Assembly: GCA_014529385.2 (NCBI GenBank)
Contig: CM043945.1
Location: 153,203,741-153,267,740, forward strand
Direction of reading: 5' to 3'
DNA: 64,000 nt
Source of the DNA: Adiantum capillus-veneris
Lineage: Eukaryota; Streptophyta; Polypodiopsida; Polypodiales; Pteridaceae
The translations under genes were made by a program, and so were the position numbers. Below the pieces are notes generated by a model. The model made no database searches, was not told the DNA's origin, and saw only the letters and a program-made list of their open reading frames with translations. This document shows, piece by piece, positions 1-10,743 of the stretch; position 1 is the stretch's first letter; each line of letters begins with the position of its first letter.

Positions 1-1067
1 TTACTCAGCTTCAATTACCTTGTCTCTCAAGGAAGGTCAAGAGTGGAGAAAAAATGTACCGCCAAAGCTAGTGAACCGTCAACAAGCGTCAAAATTGGCC
101 CTACTCAAGACACTTGGAGCATCAACCTTGTAAGAAATCCACCTTTTCTTACCTCTTAAGAGTTTTTCTTCCTTATTTGTATCCTACATGGATACTCCCA
201 TTGTAAATATCCAATTCCATTTGTAAATTAATACTAACTCTACGAACACTAACCCACTATGAAAAGTCCTATCACCTCCATTTCTCTCCTCTCTCTTTCC
301 CCACCAACTTATTGATAATTCCAAGCAAAAGAAATTAGATAAATTGCTGAAAATCTAACCCAACCATGGTTAGAGGAGTAACCCTAGCCTTCAAAATTGC
401 TATAAAAGGAGGGCGTAGCTAGCACAAAAAGGGGGGAGAAGAAAGAGCACTCTTCTATAGCTTGAGAAGCCAAGCTCAACCTCTTGAGAAGGAGCTCTTG
501 AGTGGAATCTCATTGGCATTAGGCATATGTATGTGTTGTATTAGGGGTGATTAGCAAGGGAACTCTATGCCATTTTAAGAGAGAGTGATCATTAAATTGA
601 GAGTAAGAAATCTATCATTTCTCCTACTAGTGTAAGCCCAACATTTGCTGAATCAAGGAGGGTGAATTTGGACTAAGCATGGATACCTTGTCTCCCTTCC
701 AACGTGAAGGCATGGACAATAATGATGTGTAAGTGTCTTGGTATTTTATTTAAGTTCTTGATAGCTTGTTTCCGGGTATTGTTATCAATTTAGCCATAAA
801 TCCCACATGTTGTAAGAGGGCGATAGGGTGGAGAGGACTCCCCTGGCCTTAAGACAGTGATTGGGGTGGCTTTTTCCTTGTGATGTGTTGTGGTGTAATT
901 TACTCAGGCTATGTTGAACAAATACTAATCTCACTTTGATTGGTCATGACAGATTTGTAAGAAGGCATTAGTGCAACAAGCACCCCCTTCCCCCTTCTCT
1001 CTCTTCTTACATATATATATTTATGTTTGCTTGATCATTAACGATACACTTCAAAGCAGCCCGAGCA

Positions 1068-1070
<3 letters not shown>
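1..1070. other. Non-coding leader region, no gene recognised
   Basis: No open frame of useful length or recognisable domain. The segment from about 360 to 520 has a TATA box followed by purine-rich sequence, which resembles the promoter/R part of a plant LTR. I could not find a partner LTR, a primer site or a target duplication, so this is only a possibility. Confidence 0.4.
401..409 (+). promoter_or_regulatory. TATA-box-like promoter (TATAAAAGG)
   Basis: A consensus plant TATA box sits in an otherwise gene-free stretch, with a GA-rich leader downstream. The purine-rich 'agagcactcttct' just downstream also occurs in the LTR of element A near 20,970. This suggests a solo or degraded LTR promoter. 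No transcript can be assigned. Confidence 0.3.

Positions 1071-1108
<38 letters not shown>
1071..1108. repeat. (TC)n microsatellite
   Basis: An uninterrupted TC tract of 19 repeats follows CACCA. The flanking region to 1,390 is GT-rich and non-coding. Confidence 0.95.
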
Positions 1109-1111
<3 letters not shown>

Positions 1112-1390
1112 TTTTAGTGTGTGAGAGTGTTCCATTGGTGTTAGGGTTAGTGTAAATTCCTTGCTTGTTTGTGGGTTGCTCTAACGATTCTCCTCTTTTG
1201 CGTCCTAGTTCGGTCTTAAACTAGGTGGTGCCCCTTGTGTAGTTGGGATTTGGCTGGGGGTTTGTTGTTTTGGTTTGTGTTGTGTTGTGCCCCAGCCCCA
1301 TTGAGCAGCACGGGAGCGTTGAAGGGTGTCTAGAGGTTGCTCTTCTTGTTGCCCTCCCCGGACCTCTTCAGTATGTGAGTGTATAAAAAT

Positions 1391-1698
1391 ATATTTATAT
1401 CTACATGTGTGTGTGTGTGTGCGTGTCTATATGTGTATATTAGTACATATCTCTCTCTACCCTCTCCCCCTCTCTCTGCCCCTATCCTAGCGCTCACCTC
1501 ATGAGCATGATGAGAGAGAGAGAGAGAGAAAGAGAGGAGAGGATAGAGAGAGAGAGTGTGTGTGTGTGTGTGTAATATGTATATATATATATCTGTGTGT
1601 GTGTAATATGTATATACCTCTCCCTCTTTCTCTACCCTCTCCCCCCCTCTCTATCCTCTTCTCTCTTTCTCTCTCTACACTTTTCTCTCTCCCCCCCC

Positions 1699-1790
<92 letters not shown>
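1391..1790. repeat. Compound microsatellite cluster (GT, GA, poly-C, CT, CA)
   Basis: Successive low-complexity blocks: GT near 1,405, GA at 1,512-1,556, GT at 1,557-1,573, poly-C of 19 at 1,691-1,709, CT to about 1,742 and CA to 1,788. Long open frames across this block encode only dipeptide runs (SL, TH, RE) and are artefacts of the repeats. Confidence 0.95.
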
Positions 1791-1794
<4 letters not shown>

Positions 1795-2334
1795 GAGAGA
1801 AGGGAAAAAGCTCCCTCCAATCTCCTCAAGCTTTCCCAGGGAGCTTTTTTGAGGGAGCTTTTCTATATTTTCCTATTGCAAGTAAAACTCAAGAAAAAAG
1901 CTCCCTCAAAATCTCTCTCCAATCCTCTACTCAAAAAAAAAAAAAGAATCTCTAGCCACCCCCTTTTTGTGCAGCTAGTGCTGCAGCCTATGCTGCTGAG
2001 GTGCACGACATGGCCCTCCCTATTTTTTGCTGCTACTGCCACTTGTTTTGTGCATCATTCATGCAATTACCGTGCCCAAGCCCCGGGGTCTCTCCACCAC
2101 ATTCGAAGGCGCAGTGCCCTACCACTTCACAAATATCAATGGCTCCCTCCCTTTTCCCCCTCAAAACACACAAGCATCTAGAGAGATTCCAAGTGAAGAA
2201 ATGTTTCCAAAATTGTTCAAACATACTAGCCAGATAAATACACATATTGGACGTAAAACATGCACACAACATATGATGGAGAGAAAAAGAAGTTTTGAGC
2301 ATCATGGAAACAATCCCAAGACAAAACTATAGAC
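1791..2334. other. Non-coding stretch between microsatellites
   Basis: No domain, splice-supported exon or repeat partner was recognised. It contains several short copies of 'aaaagctccctc' at 1,806-1,920, a local tandem motif of unknown meaning. Confidence 0.4.
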
Positions 2335-2355
2335 AAACACACACACACACACACA

Positions 2356-2427
<72 letters not shown>
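2335..2427. repeat. (AC)n-(AG)n microsatellite
   Basis: An AC run of about 11 units passes directly into an AG run of about 34 units. Confidence 0.95.
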
Positions 2428-2430
<3 letters not shown>

Positions 2431-2485
2431 ACATTTACAAGGTGATAGTCTTATTTGCACATTAAACAAGGCCATAGAGGAGTGG

Positions 2486-2621
2486 TTGAAAAATGCCCAA
2501 ACTTCTTTACACTTCTCACCTCATGGCATTTGATTCAATGTAGGATAATTAAGAAGCTTCTAGGTGAGCCAAGCTCTTTTCAATTCTTATAGTGTATTCT
2601 CTCTCTTTCTTTCTCTCTCTC

Positions 2622-2663
<42 letters not shown>

Positions 2664-4167
2664 CGTTATGGAAGGCATTGCCATAGTAGCAACATTTTTG
2701 AAGTGAACAACTTCGAAAAGTCTACTCTCATCTTTTATTTTACATACAATGTCTTTTGGCACTCGCAAGGGTTCTTCTTCTTTAACAAGGTCTACAACCA
2801 TTGTAGAAATTGATCCAAAATCTCCTAGTGTGGAGATAGCAATACAACCACTCAACCAACGACATCAAAAACCATGATCTTGGCATACTTGATATTGCTG
2901 CAAGAGATCGTAATAAACAAGGTGAAGACTTATGAGCAGCTGCAATGGAGAATGGCACCCTAAGGGTTCTTCTGGTTGACAATGAGAGTCTCAAGAGGAC
3001 CCTTGAAATACAAACAACACGTTTGACGCAACTTGAAGAGGAAGTCAAGGAATGTAAACACTCTCTTGTGGACTTGAATTCTTGGAAGGAGCGCATGAGC
3101 AACCTAGGCATGACCACTTGTTGAAAAATGAGAAATTTGACACCATGAGTCTGTATGTATGCGACATGAAAAATGTATGCAAAAACAAGCCTTGAGATAA
3201 TGTATGTGGTAGCAATATGGTTCCTAATTAATCCCTCATGCAAGCTATGGCTCAAACAAAGAATGTTGAGAATGTAGATGTACCTTGTAGAGGAGTTGAG
3301 GGAACGGGAGCGATGCTTCAAGAACATTGTTATTCATGGAATGCCTGAAGATAAGTAAGAGACACCTCCTTCTCTTGCCATTGTTATTAAAGACCTCTTT
3401 AAAACCCACTTTGGCGTGTCAAAATTTATGGTTTATAAGGCACGTAGAGTGGGTAAGCAAAGAGCTCCTGGCTCGGGAGAATGACCAATTGTATGCACCA
3501 TGCCGGATGAGACCAAACAAGAGATTATCCTTGGAAATAGTTGGATCTATTTGAGGGATACAAAATGTTTTTTATGTGAAGGTTACACTATTAAGCAACA
3601 AAATATGTGTTGCAAGGCATATGAGGAGAAGAATAATAAAAACAAGGAGATCTCTCATGAAGAAAATGTGCCCAAGGAGGATGCAAGTCCCTCAAGTAAA
3701 TAGAAATGCGTAACCTATGAGACCAGCTTACAATTGAAATCATGATTTTGTAATTGCAATAGATACCCATGGAATGTGGAGGTTGGCATTGATGAACTAA
3801 CAAGCAAAGCCAATGTTGTACTTCTTGTTGAAACTTGGAGCCAATGTTGTACCTCTTGCTGGAGGATTACAATGTACATTCATTGATGTGGTCAAAGAAT
3901 ATCAAGAAACAAAGAGGGCAAGGAGGGACTGGATGTATGGTGAAGAGAGGATTATAATATTTTGTATCAATTGTGAAAGATGACAAGCACAAACATTATA
4001 CATGGCTGAAAATTGTTACACCAAAAAGAGCACCCGGCTGCTACATTCCTCATCATGACTCCCTTTTTATGTATGCATGGATAGAGATCATCAATTTTTT
4101 AATTTAGATGAGGATATTGCTTATTTAAAAATGAAGGTGATGTTATTATCTTTGGGGATATGAATGG
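2486..4167 (+). pseudogene. L1-like LINE 5' half, first copy of a 1.68-kb tandem duplication
   Basis: This block repeats at 4,168 with a 1,682-bp offset: 'ttgaaaaatgcccaaacttc' starts at both 2,486 and 4,168. It carries a TC microsatellite (about 2,599-2,660) and remnants of ORF1. These are a leucine/glutamate-rich coiled-coil segment near 2,940-3,110, an L1-ORF1 RRM-like stretch near 3,300-3,450 ('NIVIHGMPE') and the C-terminal domain near 3,500-3,640. The start of an APE-type endonuclease follows. The copy stops abruptly at 'ggatatgaatgg', inside the endonuclease, where the second copy begins. Several stops and frameshifts make it non-functional. It could be a tandem duplication of an existing LINE or a LINE inserted next to its relative; the exact head-to-tail join favours duplication. 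Confidence 0.75.
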
Positions 4168-4278
4168 TTGAAAAATGCCCAAACTTCTTTACACTTCTCA
4201 CCTCATGGCATTTGATTCAATGTAGGATAATTAAGAAGCTTCTAGGTGAGCCAAGCTCTTTTCAATTCTTATAGTGTA

Positions 4279-4320
<42 letters not shown>

Positions 4321-4404
4321 GTGATGGAAGGCATTGCTATAGTAGCAGCATTTTTGAAGTGAACAAGTTTGAAAAGTTGATTCTCATCTTTTATTTTACA
4401 TACA

Positions 4405-5305
4405 ATGTCTTTTGGCACTCGCAAGGGTTCTTCTTGTTTAACAAGGTCCACAACCATTGTAGAAATTGATCCAAAATCTCCTAAGTGTGGAGATAGCAAT
4501 ACAACCACTCAACCAACGACATCAAAAACCATGATCCTGGCATACTTGATATTGTCGCAAGAGATCGTAAATAAACAAGGTGAAGACTTATGAGCAGTTG
4601 CAATGGAGAATGGCACCCTAAGGGTTCTTCTGGTTGAGAATGAGAATCTCAAGAGTACCTTTGAAATACAAACAACACGTTTGACGCAACTTGAAGAGGA
4701 AGTCAAGGAATGTAAACACTCTCTTGTAGACTTGAATTCTTGGAAGGAGCGCATGAGCAACCTAGGCATGACCACTTATTGAAAAATGTGAAATTTGACA
4801 CCATGAGTCTGTATGTATGCGACATGGAAAATGTATGCAGAAACAAGCCTTGAGCTAATGTATGTGGTAGAAATATGGTTCCTAATTACTCCCTCATGCA
4901 AGCTATGGCTCAAACAAAGAATGTTGAGAATGTAGATGTACCTTGTAGAGGAGTTGAGGGAACGGGAGCGACATTTCAAAAACATTGTTATTCATGGAAT
5001 TCCTGAAGAGAAGTTAGAGACACCTGCTTCTCTTGCCATTGTTATTAAAGACCTCTTTAAAACCCACTTTGGCATGTCAAAATTTATGGTTTATAAGGCA
5101 CATAGAGTGGGTAAGCAAGGAGATCCTTGGCAATAGTTGGATCTATTTGAGGGAGACAAAATGTTTTTTATGTGAAGATTGCACTATTAAGCAACAAAAT
5201 ATGTGTTGCAAGGCATATGAGGAGAAGTAGTAAGAAAAACAAGGAGATCTCTCATGAAGAAAATGTGCCCAAGGAGGATGCAAGTCCCTCAAGCAAATAG
5301 AAATG
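4405..5305 (+). pseudogene. LINE ORF1 (RNA-binding chaperone-like) pseudogene
   Basis: Pieces in different frames give an N-terminal stretch starting MSFGTRKG at 4,405. A glutamate/leucine-rich heptad segment at about 4,590-4,760 (LTQLEEEVKECKHSL) is compatible with a coiled coil. The most diagnostic part is at 4,936-5,120, where 'NIVIHGIPEEKLETPA' matches the RRM of L1 ORF1 proteins (transposase_22 family). The segment 5,110-5,240 ('CFLCEDCTIKQQNMCCKAYEE') fits its C-terminal domain. In L1 elements this protein trimerises and coats the element RNA. Stops at about 4,591, 5,134 and 5,228 and several frame changes inactivate it. The element assignment is firm; exact boundaries are not. Confidence 0.65.
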
Positions 5306-5329
5306 CGTAACATATGAGACCAACTTACA

Positions 5330-6190
5330 ATTGAAATCATGATTTTGGAATTGCAATAGATACCCATGGAATGTGGAGGTTGGCATTGATGAACTAACAA
5401 GAAAAGCCGATGTTGTACTTCTTGTTGAAACTTGGGAGCATGATACACAAAGGATTAACTGGATGGAGGATTACAATGTACATTCATTGATGTGGTCAAA
5501 GAATATCAAGCAACGAAGAGGGCAAGGAGGGACTGGATGTATGGTGAAGAAAGGATTATAATATTTTGTATCAATGTGAAAGATGACAGGCACAAACGTT
5601 ATATATGGCTGAAAATTGTGACACCAAAAAGAGCACCCGTTTGCTACATTCCTCATCATGACTCCCTTCTTATGTATGCATGGATAGAGATCATCAATTT
5701 TTTAATTTAGATGAGGATATTGCTTATTTAAAAATGAAGGTGATGTTATTATCTTTGGGGATATGAATGCTTCACGAAAACATTGCAACATGATAGTCAA
5801 CAATTTGATATGTCATACATTTCAAAGAAGTTGGAGGAAGTTCACTTGCATGATCATACTTCAATGGATGAGAAAGAGCCACATCACTGTGGAAAGTTAC
5901 TTTTACACATGTGTAATAGCATGGGTATGCTCATTGTGCCAATGGTGTATCTTTGTGGAGTGGAACCAATGGATTTACACGTATAAAACATAATGGGGAT
6001 AATGTGATCGACTATATACTACTCTTTGAAGACATCATGTATTGTTTGAATCTTGGCCAATGGTGTATCTTTGTGGAGTGGAACCAATGGATTTACACGT
6101 AGAAAACATAATGGGGATAGTGTGATGACTATACGCTACTCTCCGAAGTCATCATGTATCACATAAAGAGTTTTACACTTGGCCAATGGA
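5330..6190 (+). pseudogene. LINE APE-type endonuclease remnant
   Basis: The frame from 5,373 reads 'DELTRKADVVLLVETWEHD', matching the strand with the catalytic glutamate of exonuclease-endonuclease-phosphatase enzymes. 'RGQGGTGCMVKKGL' follows, as is usual in plant LINE endonucleases. 'IIFGDMNAS' at about 5,752-5,775 corresponds to the GDFN motif, and 'NSMGMLIV' at about 5,917-5,940 to the region that follows it. Frame changes at about 5,560 and 5,790 and a 118-bp internal tandem duplication disrupt the fold. In active LINEs this domain nicks the target DNA. Confidence 0.65.
5939..6174 (+). repeat. 118-bp tandem duplication inside the LINE endonuclease
   Basis: 'ccaatggtgtatctttgtgg' begins at 5,939 and again at 6,057, and similarity continues through 'cataatggggata' and 'tactctccgaagtcatcatg'. 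The second copy has diverged by several substitutions. This local duplication is absent from ordinary LINEs. Confidence 0.8.
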
Positions 6191-6939
6191 CCCTAAAATC
6201 AGACCATCGGACCTTATGTATTGACCTTGCATATGGAGAAGCAACTAAGCATGATAAGATTAGCCAAACAAAAGATAAAGTATCACTATGTATAGATTTC
6301 AAATGGGCACCTATGTATATTGAAATGGTTGAGAAAAATTTATGGATGACAAAGCTCCAATATGATGCATCATTGGAAACTAAATGGGAAGCTTTCAATA
6401 AAGTTATTTGTTCTTGTGCCAAAGAATGATTTGCCCATAAAGCATGTCCATGGTATCAACAAATATAGATCACACAAAAGGTGATAAAGAATGCCAAGAT
6501 ACTTAAAAGTCCTTGATAAATATTCATGCAACTATGGAGACAAAAAACTATCAAAGTCATTTGCATACATATAAGTCATTGATTCAAAAGAAGAGAAGAA
6601 GATGGGAAGTAAGGCAACAATTGTTTCAAGTCCAAGAAAAGGCACATGCATGTGGAAGATTTTGGAGAAACTTGAGGTGCAAGCGGATTGAGAGTTTTGG
6701 TAACTTGAGTCTTTTGGATATGTATACACATTGTAGGCAACTATATGAGCAACAAAATGTTGGAAAATGCAATTTTATGGTTCACTTCCATGTATGCCCT
6801 CTTTTTTTGCTATTGAGGATGTATGTGGTGGGCTTAAAAACTTGGCCACTTGAAAAGCGGGAGATCTTCAAGGTATCAAACCGGAAATGATTAAATGGAT
6901 GGGAGATTTTACACATGAGTGGATGTGTGATATGTTCCA

Positions 6940-7870
6940 CCTTGTAGTTCAACATGGTATGCCTTATGATTGGAGTATTAATTGGATCAAACCTTTACAT
7001 AAAGGAGGGATATAAGCAACGTAAATAACTACTGGACTATCATGATTGGGTCTCTCATTTCCAAGTTTTTTGGGTGCATCATGGAGATAAAATTGAGCAA
7101 TTTCGCTGAAGAGAATGACAAGCGTGCAAAAGGACAAGTAGATTTTTGTCGACACCATAGCACCATTGATCGTCTTGTCACTTTTCCTGTTCTCATGGAG
7201 GAAGTCAATTGAAAGGCAAGCAATTGTATTTTTGCTTTGTGGAATTTAATAAATCCTTTAATAGGATCACACGTAACAATTTGTGGAGAAGAATGGAAGA
7301 ACTCCAAGTTCCAAGTGAGTTTATTACTTGCGGTTTCTTGAATTTATGAGAATATGATGTGTCAATTGCGGATGGGAAGAATAATTTTAAAATTTTTTGC
7401 AACCACTATTGGGGTTAAACAAGGATTTCCATTGTCACCTACTCTATTTAATCTATGCATCAATTGATTGGAACAAATTGTTCTTGACTTTATGCAAGAA
7501 GAAGGCATTGAAGGGGACACTACTTGCAATGCGGTAATCATGCTTTTTTTGTATGTGGATGATGTAGTGCTTCTAGAACACACTTTAGAGGATGCACAAA
7601 ATCTTATGGTTGTCCTTGATAACATTTGCTTGCATAGTGGGCTGATTGTGAACTAATCCAAGACAAAGGTTATGCTTGTGAAAACCAACCATAAGGAGAA
7701 TCCATGCATTGTGTATAACAATGAAACACTTGAAGTTATTGAGAGATTTAAGTACCTTGGCCTTGAGGTTCCGTCCAAGTGGCATGAATGTGCTATACGT
7801 CATTTGGAAGTGGTAAAGAGAGCATATTATGCATTTGAGAACATGTGTAATACGGGAAACATCAAGTAGA
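6940..7870 (+). pseudogene. LINE reverse transcriptase remnant
   Basis: Fragments in changing frames show the LINE RT order: 'NYWTIMIGSLISKFF' near 7,028, 'KGQVDFCRHHSTIDRLVTF' near 7,128-7,185, 'GVKQGFPLSPTLFNLCIN' at about 7,411-7,465, and the catalytic 'YVDD' at 7,552-7,563 in 'LFLYVDDVVLLE'. 'FKYLGLEV' at about 7,748-7,770 is the usual following block. Both metal-binding aspartates of the YxDD box remain, but stops within and between the blocks (for example in 'LCIN*LEQ') make it inactive. A downstream RNase H domain was not seen. YxDD with V at the second position is found in several plant LINE lineages. Confidence 0.75.
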
Positions 7871-7890
7871 AACAAATTATCTACCACTTC

Positions 7891-8146
7891 TTGGGATGAT
7901 TATACAGGCTGCTCAACGCCAGACATTGCTATGTTGCGAATCTCAGGGATTTCAAAATGACATGATCACACTATAATTTCAGGTTAATAACAATAGAAAT
8001 GCAAAATAACAAATATTTTGTTAGTTGACATTCATCTTTTTTGACCTCCAGGGAGACCTGGAGACCGGCTCGTAGCCCACCGGGCTAGTGAATGTTCTTG
8101 GCAGTCAAGCCGGGTAAAGTTATTTGCCCGTTAGGCCCGCCGTGGC
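7891..8146 (+). other. Non-coding promoter-upstream region with GC clusters
   Basis: No coding signal. From 8,047 it holds short GC-rich inverted motifs: CCAGG-gaga-CCTGG at 8,048-8,061, and 'cccaccgggc' nearby. It leads directly into a TATA box and probably includes the upstream promoter of the unit that follows. Confidence 0.4.
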
Positions 8147-8155
8147 TATATAAAG
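8147..8155 (+). promoter_or_regulatory. TATA box (TATATAAAG) of the hairpin-array/kinase unit
   Basis: A strong consensus TATA box lies about 190 bp upstream of the hairpin array and 711 bp upstream of the first ATG-led ORF at 8,866. A possible splice acceptor (ttgcag) ends at about 8,860, just before that ATG, so the array could lie in a leader or first intron. Confidence 0.5.
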
Positions 8156-8335
8156 GTGACACCGGTGCTTGTCTTTTCACAAAAGAGGTACATTGAAAAG
8201 TCTTCACCAAACTTTCTGGCAGCTTTCCACATTATCAAAGAAGTGTAGCAGTAATTTTTTAAACCCTTCCTTATTTTATTGATGTTTTTTTGAGTTTTTT
8301 GCGTTAACTTAAAGGTTTAAAATTTCTTTTATCAA

Positions 8336-8830
8336 ATCATCGTACGTGGATGCACTGGCACATGGTTGCAATTGCAGCTAGGTGTGTCATTGCAAAAGCG
8401 TACGATGATTATGTTTTATATTGCTCCCAGTCATTCATGCTTTGGCACATGGTTGCAATTGCGACTAGGTGTGTTGCTGCTAGAATGACAGGAGCATTTT
8501 TTTGAAAGAAGTAACCGTGCGTGAATGCACTGGCACATGGTTGCAATTGCGGCTAGGTGTGTCATTGCAAAAGCGTAGGGTGACTATGTTTTATGTTGCT
8601 CCCAGTCATTCATGCTTCGGCACATGGTTGCAATTGCGACTAGGTGTGTTGCTGCTAGAATGACAAGAGCATCTGTTTGAAAGAAGTCACCATGCGTGGA
8701 TGCATTGGCACATGGTTGCAATTGCGATTAGGTGTGTCACTGCAAAAGCGTACGAGATCTATGGTCTATATTGCACTTTTTCTTTCACATAGAAAAGATC
8801 CAAATGCAGTGGCACATAGTTATATTTCAT
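8336..8830 (+). repeat. Tandem array of about 87-bp hairpin-forming repeats
   Basis: The core 'tggcacatggttgcaattgc' recurs at 8,356, 8,443, 8,531, 8,618 (first base changed) and 8,706, with a degenerate copy at 8,810. Spacing is 87, 88, 87, 88 and 104 bp. Each unit can fold on itself. Unit 1 closes with a perfect 11-bp stem (8,336-8,346 with 8,399-8,409). Units 2 and 4 close with GTCATTC/GAATGAC. The outer arms alternate between two types, so the higher-order period is 175 bp. The loop always holds the palindrome GCAATTGC. It lies between a TATA box and an ORF. It may encode a structured RNA or simply be a minisatellite with dyad symmetry. Confidence 0.75.
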
Positions 8831-8865
8831 AATGTGTTGTTTGCAATAATACCATTGCAGGCAAA

Positions 8866-9396
8866 ATGGATCCTTCTGCTACTTCAATGATAGAGTTCAA
8901 ATATAAAATTAGACAATTGTTGATTACGATCGTCAGTGCACTAGATCCCGACGATATAGCACAGATTGTTGTAGATGAGTCTAGATTGCAATCATTATAC
9001 AGTGATATTTCCCGCAAAATGTTGTTGTGATATCCAGACAAAACAACCAAATCAATAAACTCATTACTGAGCAGTTGGGTGGGCAATTTGCCTAATGTGG
9101 CCTCTGATTTGAAAGAGGAATGCCCTCAAGAAGTAGACTAGAGCATTGGAACACTAGATGGAGAGCTAAAAAGGAGAGGTCAAGGTGAGCATCCCACATA
9201 GACACACAGTTTGGCCTAAGCAAGAAAATGCGAATGGCTATCACCAGAGTTTTGGGGAGCAGCCAAGTTGGAGAACTGTTTATTGAGGAGGCTACCATTG
9301 AGGGAACATCGGGTTCTACTGCTTCTGCCAGTCACCTGGAGAGCAGTATATACAATTTTGAATGTAGTATGACTCTGGGCATTCCAAAGAAGTCCA
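8866..9396 (+). pseudogene. Short ORF and broken upstream coding region of the kinase unit
   Basis: An ATG at 8,866 opens a 54-residue frame (begins MDPSATSMIEFKYKIRQ) that ends in TGA at 9,028-9,030. Further open stretches follow in other frames, including one from 9,228 (MRMAITRVLGSSQVGELFIEE) that runs to the TTAA insertion at 9,397. Beyond the insertion the kinase frame resumes with KKIKKLGSG, so these pieces may once have formed one N-terminal region. I recognise no domain in this part. The frame changes mean it is now a pseudogene, or that unrecognised introns are present. Confidence 0.4.
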
Positions 9397-10743
9397 TTAA
9401 CAGTAGGTTGGTAATGGGACACTTTTGTGTCCTGGGACACTTTTATGTCCTGTGAAGTGACCATTTTCCTTAAATTATGTCAAGAGTTTCAAAATGGATT
9501 TTGAGGTGCTATCTGTCTAGAAAGTTGTCTCATGAGCTGAAAAAAACTCGACATTTTTTTGGAATATCAATTCCATCTTTAACCTTGTCCTTGCACAACA
9601 TTTCACAACCTAAACTGTGTGAAAAAACGGGTCCTGTTTTTGGCTTTTTTCAACTTTTTGCAACTATACCACTCTAGAATTCATGTTTGTGAGGTCTATA
9701 ATGCTAGAGAACTATCTTTAGTAGTCCTCAACATGTCCTGATGCTTCTAGGGAGAAATAAATGTTAAAGTTGTAAGTTATGACCAAATTACAAAAATTAT
9801 CAAATCCTGTTTTTTAGCCAATTTTAGCTCTTCTATGATTTTTTTGATGCCTTTCATGATATCCAAATGTAGTTTTGATTTTCTATGTCTCATATTGTAA
9901 CATAAAGCTAATATTCCTTGAGTTTTGGGGCACCTAATACCCTATTTTGCATAGTAGACAACGATGGTTGATTTTTTCAATTATAGAAGAAAACGAAACA
10001 TTCTAGTATATCAAGTATAGCTTTTGCAATATTGTTAGTTTCTTGTGACAACTACATGCATTTTGTAGGTAGTAACCATATCTAGTCATAAGGATCAAAT
10101 TTGTCTAGATGTTGAATAGTTTCTATGGGATTCTACAACTCATAAAGTTGAACCCAGTTTTTTCATGTTTGCTGTATTTAGCACTTCATCTTTATCCTCA
10201 AGATTCCCCTTGGTACGATATGTATTATTCTTTTGACATGCTACATGGCTCCTTATGAACCTAAAGGACAATAGGGAACTAAGAAAACATGCATATGTTA
10301 TTTGTATTGAGCGTGGCTATAGAAACTTTGATGATAGGTTTGCAGAATGGTAAAAATTCAACTTTTTTGTACCTATTTCTTTTGGCAAAACAAAAAATAG
10401 TGAGTGAGAAGCAATCATATGTTCTGATCACCAACCCATTGAAGTTAACTAGGGAATTTATCTCAAGTCCTACAAAAATCCCTAATCTTATTTTTATGCA
10501 ACAAAGCATAAGAAATGACTGTTTTGATGAAAATGTACTGGTCCATCAACTTTGGAGGCTTGGTGTGACCAAAAGATGAGAAATTTTACAAGTTTCTTAT
10601 TTTTTACATGTGTAGTAGGCCTTGAACTATAACCTCATGAAAGGATTTTACAAGATGAGTGGATCTACTATGGTTTTGGAGGTTTTTTTCAAAACCCTGA
10701 AAGGACACTTTTATGTCCTGTTAGGTTACCAACCTAGTGTTAA
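9397..10743 (+). mobile_element. TTAA-flanked terminal-inverted-repeat element, copy 1 (1,339 bp)
   Basis: The element spans 9,401-10,739 between TTAA at 9,397-9,400 and TTAA at 10,740-10,743. Its ends are inverted repeats: 'cagtaggttggtaa' at the left and the complement of 'cactaggttggtaa' at the right. A subterminal motif GGACACTTTTATGTCC occurs in the same orientation near both ends and can itself form a hairpin. This copy has an extra 18-bp copy of it near the left end, which accounts for the whole length difference from copy 2. No transposase is encoded; a 96-codon frame at 10,289-10,579 is shared with copy 2 but looks like no known protein. TTAA duplications are the hallmark of piggyBac-type transposition. 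Confidence 0.8.

Larger units (their letters stand above)
4168..7890 (+). mobile_element. L1-type LINE, degenerate, second and longer copy
   Basis: Order on the + strand: untranslated region with a TC tract, ORF1 (coiled coil, RRM, C-terminal domain), APE-type endonuclease and reverse transcriptase. This is the arrangement of plant L1 elements. All reading frames are broken by stops and frameshifts, so the element is dead. The 3' end is uncertain: similarity to LINE RT ends near 7,870-7,890 and no clear poly-A tail or target duplication was found. L1 elements move by target-primed reverse transcription in the nucleus. Confidence 0.75.

Noticed and set aside
1560-2181. Long open frames rich in Leu/Ser and Thr/His
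   Set aside because: They are translations of CT, CA and poly-C microsatellites with no composition or motif typical of a protein.
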